Made by a program: the position numbers and the translations under genes
Shown here: piece by piece, positions 58,637 to 64,000 of the stretch
How positions within the stretch are numbered: position 1 is the first letter of the stretch
How the letters are laid out: each line of letters starts with the position of its first letter
The notes under the pieces: model-generated
Told to the model about the DNA's origin: nothing
The model's database searches: none
Seen by the model: the letters and a program-made list of their open reading frames with translations, nothing else
Assembly: GCA_949357655.1 (NCBI GenBank)
Contig: CASHTG010000018.1
Location: forward strand, 62,001-126,000
Origin: Parascedosporium putredinis
Taxonomy: Eukaryota > Ascomycota > Sordariomycetes > Microascales > Microascaceae
Length of the DNA stretch: 64,000 nt
Direction of reading: 5' to 3'

Positions 58637-59681
58637 TCATTTTTCCTTCACCTTTGTAGTTTTCGTTATCCTACTCCCTTGAACGCCTCTCATTCCACTC
58701 CCGATCAAACCGCGTAAGCCCCTCTGCGCCGTCGGCACACAATCCAGCGCCTTGATGGACGTGCGCCCCACTCTCCCCACCATGAAGATGACGGCCTCCG
58801 CCAGGTCCTCGGGCACAAGGGGCTCGTACCCGTAGAAGAACTCGTCCATGGCGTCCTTGTCGTACTCGACGCGCTGGAGGTGGAAGTGGGTGGCGACGCA
58901 GCCCGGCCGCAGGACCAGGACGCGGATGTCGGAGCCGGCCGTCTCCATGCGCAGGCTGTTGGAGAAGGCCTCTAGGCTGGCCTTGTTGGCGTGGTAGACG
59001 GCCTCGCCGTCAAAGGGGGCACTCGAGCCCCGTGACAGAGGAGACGTTGAGGATGGTGCCCGTCTTGCGGGGCCACATGGTGCGGTTGAGGACGGAGTGG
59101 GTCGTGTACATGACGCCGGCGACGTTGGTGCCGTTCATTTGGTCGATTGTGGCGATGGGGAGTTCCCAGAAACGCGCGGGGGCTCCGAGTGCGAGACCGG
59201 CCTGTTGGGGGCGCGGTTTGCGGTTAGTACGGCGAGTGTTCTTCGCTTGGTGGAAGGATGGGGGCATACGAACGTTGTTCACGAGGATGTCAATCTGGCC
59301 AAACTTGGCCACGGCAACTTCGACTGCCTTGTCGACGGCGGCGGCATCTTGGATGTTGACGGCTTGAATCAAGGTCCGTACGCTCGACGCTTGCTCTTTG
59401 ATTCTCGCCTGTGCTTCGAGCAGTTTGTCCTGCAACGGTAGTCAGTACAGAGAATCATGGAAGTGTCCTTTGGGAGAAAGTTTTCACGTACCTCGCTTCG
59501 AGAAATGAGGATGAGGTTGGCGCCCTCCTTGGCGAGGGCAAGGGCTATTGCCTCGCCGATGCCCATTGAAGCGCCGGTCTATGATGAAGACAATATGAGT
59601 ATCACGCACAGATTGATCTTGTTTGGGCTGTCTAGATCAAAACCTACAATCAGCGCCGTTTGTCCATCGAGACAGCCCATG
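58637..59681 (-). CDS. Short-chain dehydrogenase/reductase (SDR)
   Basis: NAD(P)-dependent oxidoreductase of the classical SDR type. Exons 59681-59649, 59578-59492, 59429-59274 and 59201-58637. Cofactor motif 'TGASMGIGEAIA', 'ILVNN' followed across an intron by 'AG', 'TILNVSSVTG' with the catalytic Ser, and 'VYHANKASLEAFSNSLRME' with YxxxK. 'LRPGCVATHFH' follows. Two bases are missing in the C5/T3 runs at 59012-59019 (+ strand), just before the active-site Tyr; with them the coding length is 843 (280 residues). Substrate unknown. Its 3' end converges on the GH88 gene, so it may reduce a sugar acid in the same pathway. A diverged copy of its 3' end lies at about 60.4-60.8 kb. Confidence 0.9.
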
Positions 59682-60366
59682 ACGGCGATTGGGTAAGGGC
59701 GGGAAAAAGTGGTGACGTCAGATAGAGGCGAGAGAAAAATATCGAGAAGAATCAAGTGGCTCGCTCCACCCTCACTTTGAAGACGTTATCTTTTTTCCCG
59801 CGGTTTCAAGGCGGTTCTTATAATTGTCACGGAGTGGAGAGTGGGAAAGAAAGGAAACCATCCATGCATCTATTGATAATCAACTTGGCCGTGGAGGGTC
59901 TAGGCTACAAAGCAGACGACATCATGCAGACGAAGGTGGGGACTCAAGTTATGGTAGTCATCGAACTGATATGATAATAGGAAGATGCCAGATCTGGATA
60001 GCGGGGATGGCTAGCGCCAAACGTGCTTCCCTCCATTGTTAAGATTTGGTATTAAATCCATTCTAAAAGTCTATAATTTAACCAAGGCAGATGGAACATC
60101 AGATCCATACAAAGGAAACATTGGTTTAAATCTCTGCTAACTTCCAGCGGCGGAATAAATGGACCGGGAACGGGTCGGGAAGCGCAATTACACGGTCTTG
60201 TGGATTGTCGAGCCTACACATTCACCGAGTAGAGCCCCAGATGTCGCGCAGCCCGGACGTATCAAGGATAGCGGGCTTTGGTTCGGGGCCGTGAATGGCG
60301 GAGCCGGTTCCGGCACTAGCACTCTTAGGTGTAGGTGGGCTCTGGGGCCTTGGCAGGCTTAACCCT

Positions 60367-60840
60367 AACACATCTTGACGCAACATAATTCAATCAAATT
60401 GTCCGTGACACTGCGTGGCAGCTGAGTGAAAGGACTGTCCTGCATGGCGTTTCATGGTACAAGCCACGCTTGACCCGGAGCTTATCATTTTTGTCTTTAC
60501 CTTAGAGCTTTTATTATCCTGTTCCATTCACTATTCCCTTGACTATTTCCTTACACGTCTCTTATTCCACTCCCGGTGGGTTGGTTGTAGGTACGGTAGG
60601 GTAGGGTAGGGTAGGGTATTCTAATCTTATTCCACTCCGGATCAAACCGCGCAAGCCCCTCTGCGCCGTCGGCGCGCAATCCAGCGGCTTGATCGGCGTG
60701 CAGCCCGCCCGGGCCACAACGGAGATGGAGATCTCGGCCAGATCCTCTGGCACGGGGGTCGTACTCGTACAAAAACTCGTCCGTGGCATTGCGATTGCAT
60801 TCGACGCGCTGGAGGTGGAAGCGGATAGGGACGCAGCCCT
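60367..60840 (-). pseudogene. Partial duplicate of the SDR 3' end and downstream flank
   Basis: Aligned by eye to 58520-58900 (SDR C-terminal coding region plus 3' flank): long matches such as GCCCCTCTGCGCCGTCGGC, CGACGCGCTGGAGGTGGAAG, GACCCGG.GCTTATCATTTTT and ATGGTACAAGC with scattered substitutions and indels. The copy covers only the last 60 or so codons, has no upstream part of the gene and its frame is not intact. It is interrupted by a 65-base insertion containing the pentamer repeat listed next. Confidence 0.8.
60560..60638. repeat. (TAGGG)n insertion flanked by a 14-base direct repeat
   Basis: About five TAGGG units (60595-60618) within a 65-base insertion relative to the original copy at 58.68 kb. 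The 14-mer TCTTATTCCACTCC occurs on both sides, at 60560-60573 and 60625-60638, while the unduplicated copy has one such site. The pentamer is one base short of the common fungal telomere unit TTAGGG. Confidence 0.8.
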
Positions 60841-61006
60841 ATAAAAGCGGGGTAGCTCTTAGAAAAGCGGGGCACGCGGAGAGATCCTGGATGGATGTTG
60901 AGTTGAATTCTAGAAGCGTTAGCGACCCTCGGCGGCTAAACTACTTCGTAATTGTCTTGTTCGTCGCGCCGTCCCTACACGGACACTGACCCACCTCCAC
61001 CCTATA

Positions 61007-63072
61007 ATGGACATTACCGTATATGAGGCTGCTCGAAAGGGCGATGTCCAGTCTTTGAAACATCTCTTTACCGGTGACTCCGCGGTTGACGTGAACCAGA
61101 GAGACGGTAATGGCCTCTCAGCACTAATTCATGCGGTGAGAAATCACAAGTCGGAAGCGATCCGGTTTCTCCTCCAGCAGCCTGGCGTCGACGTAGATCT
61201 CGCCGATACCAAAGGTCAAACTCCCTATGGTATGCAGCCTTTAGTGTGAGTGAAGATGGCGTGTGGCAGCTAGTACGTGCAGGTGCTAGCGTTACAGCGG
61301 CAAGCATAGACGGAGATACACCGCTCCACGCGATTTGTCGGCAGGGAGTCCGGACGGATGCCACTGTTCGCATCATCAGGTCGCTGGTCACTCACGGCGC
61401 TGATCCATATTCCGTGAACCATCATGACAAGACTCCAATCTCGATTGCAAAACGCCGAATAAAAAAGTCGAGCTTGGCGCCGGTGTCCTCCTTGAGCTGC
61501 AGTCCTTCAACCATCGGAGACGCATCATCATCTGCTGCGATGGGACTTGGAACGATAGAGAGGCCGAGCAGCCGTTTACAAACGTCACGAGGATCCTAGA
61601 TTGCATAGATACTGCCGGATTTGGAGATCATCCAATGCAACGATTCGAGCAGTTGGTTTACTACATGGACGGCATTGGTACTGGTACCACGTGGGTGGGG
61701 GCTAGGGTTGATGGCGCCTTTGGAACAAGTAAGAAACGTCCCTCCTCAGGTTTTCCATACATGGAGTGTATAGAGGCCATGTTGGTTAATTTGCCTCTAA
61801 CTCGACGACTACCAAGGTATTGCGCGTAAGATATGCGAAGCATATCGCGTCCTTTGTTCTTTGTATGTCATGTCAGCGGACCAAATCGTCCTGATCGGGT
61901 TCTCTCGCGGTGCCTTTACCGCGCTATGCCTCGCCAACTTCGTCAATGACGTTGGGCTGCTTCAGCCAGACTCCATGAACGAGGAATTGCCTAAACTATT
62001 TCAACTCTGGTATACCGGGAAACACAAGGTGACTCCTGAAACACCTCGGGAGACTACGGAGCTAGAGACTCTCTGCACAGATCTTGCAAAACAGGGGCGG
62101 CTTCGAAAGTCAATCAAGATCAACGCACTGGCCCTCTGGGATACCGTGAAGTCGTTAGTAACACTACAGGGATGGATCCCCTTCTCTAAAAAGCCGACAG
62201 ACACGCCATTTCACTTCATCAACGACCAGGTGCCTCAATGCGTCCACAGAGCGTACCAAGCCCTTGCGCTGCAGGAAGCACGCAAGGACTTCCAACCTCT
62301 CGTCTTGACAAGCTCCAACGAAGACCAATTGAAACAATGTTGGTTTCTTGGCAGCCATTGTGATATCGGGGGCGGTGACGGAAACAATGGGCTAGCGAAC
62401 ATTGCCCTTTGCTGGATGATTGCGCAGCTGCAAGGGAGCATCGAATTCAAGCAGGTAGCAACCTGGGACTCCACTGGCGGCGGGAGGGTGCTCGACGGCG
62501 CTACTATACTAGAGGGTGATGCTAGGAACGATACTGGGGACTCGGCTGAGCTTACCCCGAGTTGGACAACCACAATTTCCGGCTACCTGAGTTACAACTC
62601 GCTCACCTGGTTCTGGGTCCCACGGGGATCCGTAGTTCGCCGGATCGGAGGCCGACGGACGGTAACTGGGACAACCACCATTGACAGTTATGAGAGAATT
62701 CACTTCTCTGTTCAAGCTCTGATTGCGCTGCAATCACAACAATGGAAACTGTCAGTTCCATCGTTGGATCCATTCGAATTCTGCCAAGCTCCATCGCCGA
62801 ACCCACCCGTGATCCACGAGGCGATGCGAAGACAATTTTGGAAAAGGAAAGTCGGTGAGCCCGGAGTGGAGATAGAAGAGGACACGGTGAAATACTGGGA
62901 GCAAGCTATGCTCGAGCGATGGCTAGATCGGGATCTTGCCCATTTAGAGGAGATGGGCAGGGCGTTTGCAAGACATCACCCTACTGCGCATGTGGAGCCT
63001 GGACAAAATCCTTGGTCAGTCCTGATGTTCGAACGACACTTGATCCATGGGGAAAACACAGAACAACATTAG
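61007..63072 (+). CDS. Ankyrin-repeat protein fused to a DUF2235 (Tle1-like) alpha/beta hydrolase
   Basis: Exons 61007-61728 and 61817-63072; adding one base at T3 61240-61242 and one at A6 61461-61466 gives 1980 bases (659 residues). Residues 1-150 are three or four ankyrin repeats ('DITVYEAARKGDVQSLKHLF', 'DGNGLSALIHAVRNHKSEAI', 'DGDTPLHAICRQG', 'HHDKTPISIAKRR'). DUF2235 starts at 'RIIICCDGTWNDREAE', continues with 'IGTG', the nucleophile elbow 'IVLIGFSRGAFTALCLANFV', 'ALWDTVKSL', and 'HQAL'-equivalent 'HRAYQALALQEARKDFQP' and 'FLGSHCDIGGG' with the acidic and His positions expected for this family. Bacterial relatives include phospholipase effectors of type VI secretion; fungal proteins of this layout are common and unstudied. 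Substrate unknown; ankyrin repeats suggest partner-controlled activity. Confidence 0.9.
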
Positions 63073-63440
63073 TCAGGGACTTGAGGCAACTGCGAGGTTC
63101 AGACCAGCTACACTCTCGTTTTGGAGCAAATTTCCCATGATATCTACTCTGGGCCTGAGGAGCGGGACTATACAGATAACTCGCTTTTTGTGTATTAATC
63201 GGCAATACCCTAGTCAAACGCCCGTGCCTACTTTTCTCAGCTTTCCCAACTCCGACCTTTTCGTACGTCTATGAATTTATTGAATTGATGCTCTAATAAA
63301 GTACTAACACACTGCTTCTGTATTTCTTGTCTCTCATGCCAACTATCATAGTCAACTAGGCGTCCAGATGATCTGTTAACTTTCCACTTCTTCTAAGTTA
63401 TTGATTTGGGTTGACTTTGTAAACTAGTCAAGTATACAAG
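63073..63440. other. Intergenic region, 0.4 kb
   Basis: Between two convergent genes; AT-rich 3' flanks, nothing recognised. Confidence 0.5.
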
Positions 63441-64000
63441 TTATGTGTAAGTAGGTTCCGAGGCCTTGGTAGGCTTTTCGAGTTTCTTGAGGGTGAGGCT
63501 GATGCCAATCACAATCGTGACGACGATAAACTCCATGACGACCGACATGCAGAGCCAAATAGTGGGGTTACCGTTGATGGAGGAGAATTCGCGGCCGTGG
63601 CTAAAGTTGGCCAGCAGCGCGTAGATGAGGCGCACGACGATGAAGGGGAGGCAGGCGGCGAAGCAGGCGAGGAGACGCTTCTCGCCGAGGGGCACGACCT
63701 GCAGCTCTTGGAGCAGGAGGGCGAAGATGGCGACGGCGCCGACGTAGACGAGGGTGAAGAGGACGACGGCGGCCTTGGAGAAGGAGTTGGGGGCTGCGTT
63801 GCCGAGCTGCTTGGCCATGTCGGAGCCGCCTTTGATGGAGAGGCCGACGGCGATGATGCTGACGAGGGAGATGACGCTGAACATTTTCTTGCCGATTTGG
63901 TGGCGTACGGGGAGGCAGCGGTTCCTAGTTAGGGGTTTAGGTTAGCGAACTAGTGCATTTTAGATTCTAGCGAGTTTTCTTATTTCGGTATACATACAGT
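63441..64000 (-). CDS. Multi-span integral membrane protein, fungal (DUF7702-like), 5' part outside window
   Basis: The last exon is 63924-63441, preceded by an intron at 63996/63997-63925 whose donor GTATGT and branch CTAAC are visible, and a few bases of an upstream exon at the edge. The fragment begins 'NRCLPVRHQIGKKMFSVI' and has four hydrophobic segments ('VISLVSIIAVGLSI', 'AVVLFTLVYVGAVAIFALLL', 'RLLACFAACLPFIVVRLIY', 'CMSVVMEFIVVTIVIGISL'), with 'FSSINGNPTIWL' between the last two, as in fungal seven-helix proteins annotated DUF7702. No frame break in the visible part. Function unknown. Confidence 0.8.

Larger units (their letters stand above)
59682..61006. other. Intergenic region, 1.3 kb
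   Basis: Contains the SDR duplicate and repeat described separately; the remainder shows no gene. Confidence 0.5.

Noticed and set aside
1..64000. Programmed -1 frameshifting as a general mechanism
   Set aside because: Sites lack a common heptamer or downstream structure, occur at any run and base, and several genes need two to four events; consensus error is far simpler.

Overview
This 64-kb window is nuclear DNA of a filamentous ascomycete (Pezizomycotina, probably Sordariomycetes; that placement is an impression). The signs are short introns of about 55-105 bp with GT..AG ends and CTAAC/CTGAC-like branch sites, long CT-rich leaders, fungal-type zinc-cluster and NLR genes, and many fungal-only families. 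I see no rRNA, tRNA, CRISPR array or intact transposon.

Layout: a type-2 NADH dehydrogenase cut by the left edge, a cytochrome P450 and a zinc alcohol dehydrogenase (0-6.1 kb); a C2H2 + Zn2Cys6 transcription factor (7.2-9.7 kb); a large type I membrane protein (12.3-14.4 kb); a block of three related SERAC1-like alpha/beta-hydrolase genes, one carrying a NACHT ATPase, flanked by two coiled-coil genes (16.2-24.8 kb); a Mid2-like single-pass protein and a multi-span membrane protein (26.7-29.3 kb); F-box, BTB and a large uncharacterised protein (31.5-39.3 kb); a small secreted cysteine-rich protein (42.8-43.3 kb); a VOC/glyoxalase-fold protein; a GC-rich F-box-like protein; and a conserved, probably acylated small protein (48 kb). 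The right end holds an MFS carrier, a DUF2264 protein, a GH88 unsaturated glucuronyl hydrolase and a short-chain dehydrogenase (50.5-59.7 kb), a partial duplication of the dehydrogenase end, an ankyrin-DUF2235 fusion, and the 3' part of a second multi-span membrane protein.

One pattern runs through the window. Almost every gene has reading-frame breaks, and each break I resolved is a missing base, usually in a homopolymer and mostly in G or C runs of 3-6. In genes where I reconstructed all exons, adding the missing bases makes the coding length an exact multiple of three (P450, alcohol dehydrogenase, the 643-aa membrane protein, two hydrolases, the 267-aa and 306-aa membrane proteins, the cysteine-rich protein, VOC protein, dehydrogenase, ankyrin-DUF2235). 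The simplest reading is homopolymer error in a long-read consensus, so I annotate these as genes and not pseudogenes.

The two regions that most look like functional units are the hydrolase/NACHT block (an NLR-type self/non-self or cell-death locus by family analogy) and the MFS-DUF2264-GH88-dehydrogenase neighbourhood (a possible uronate-oligosaccharide catabolic cluster).
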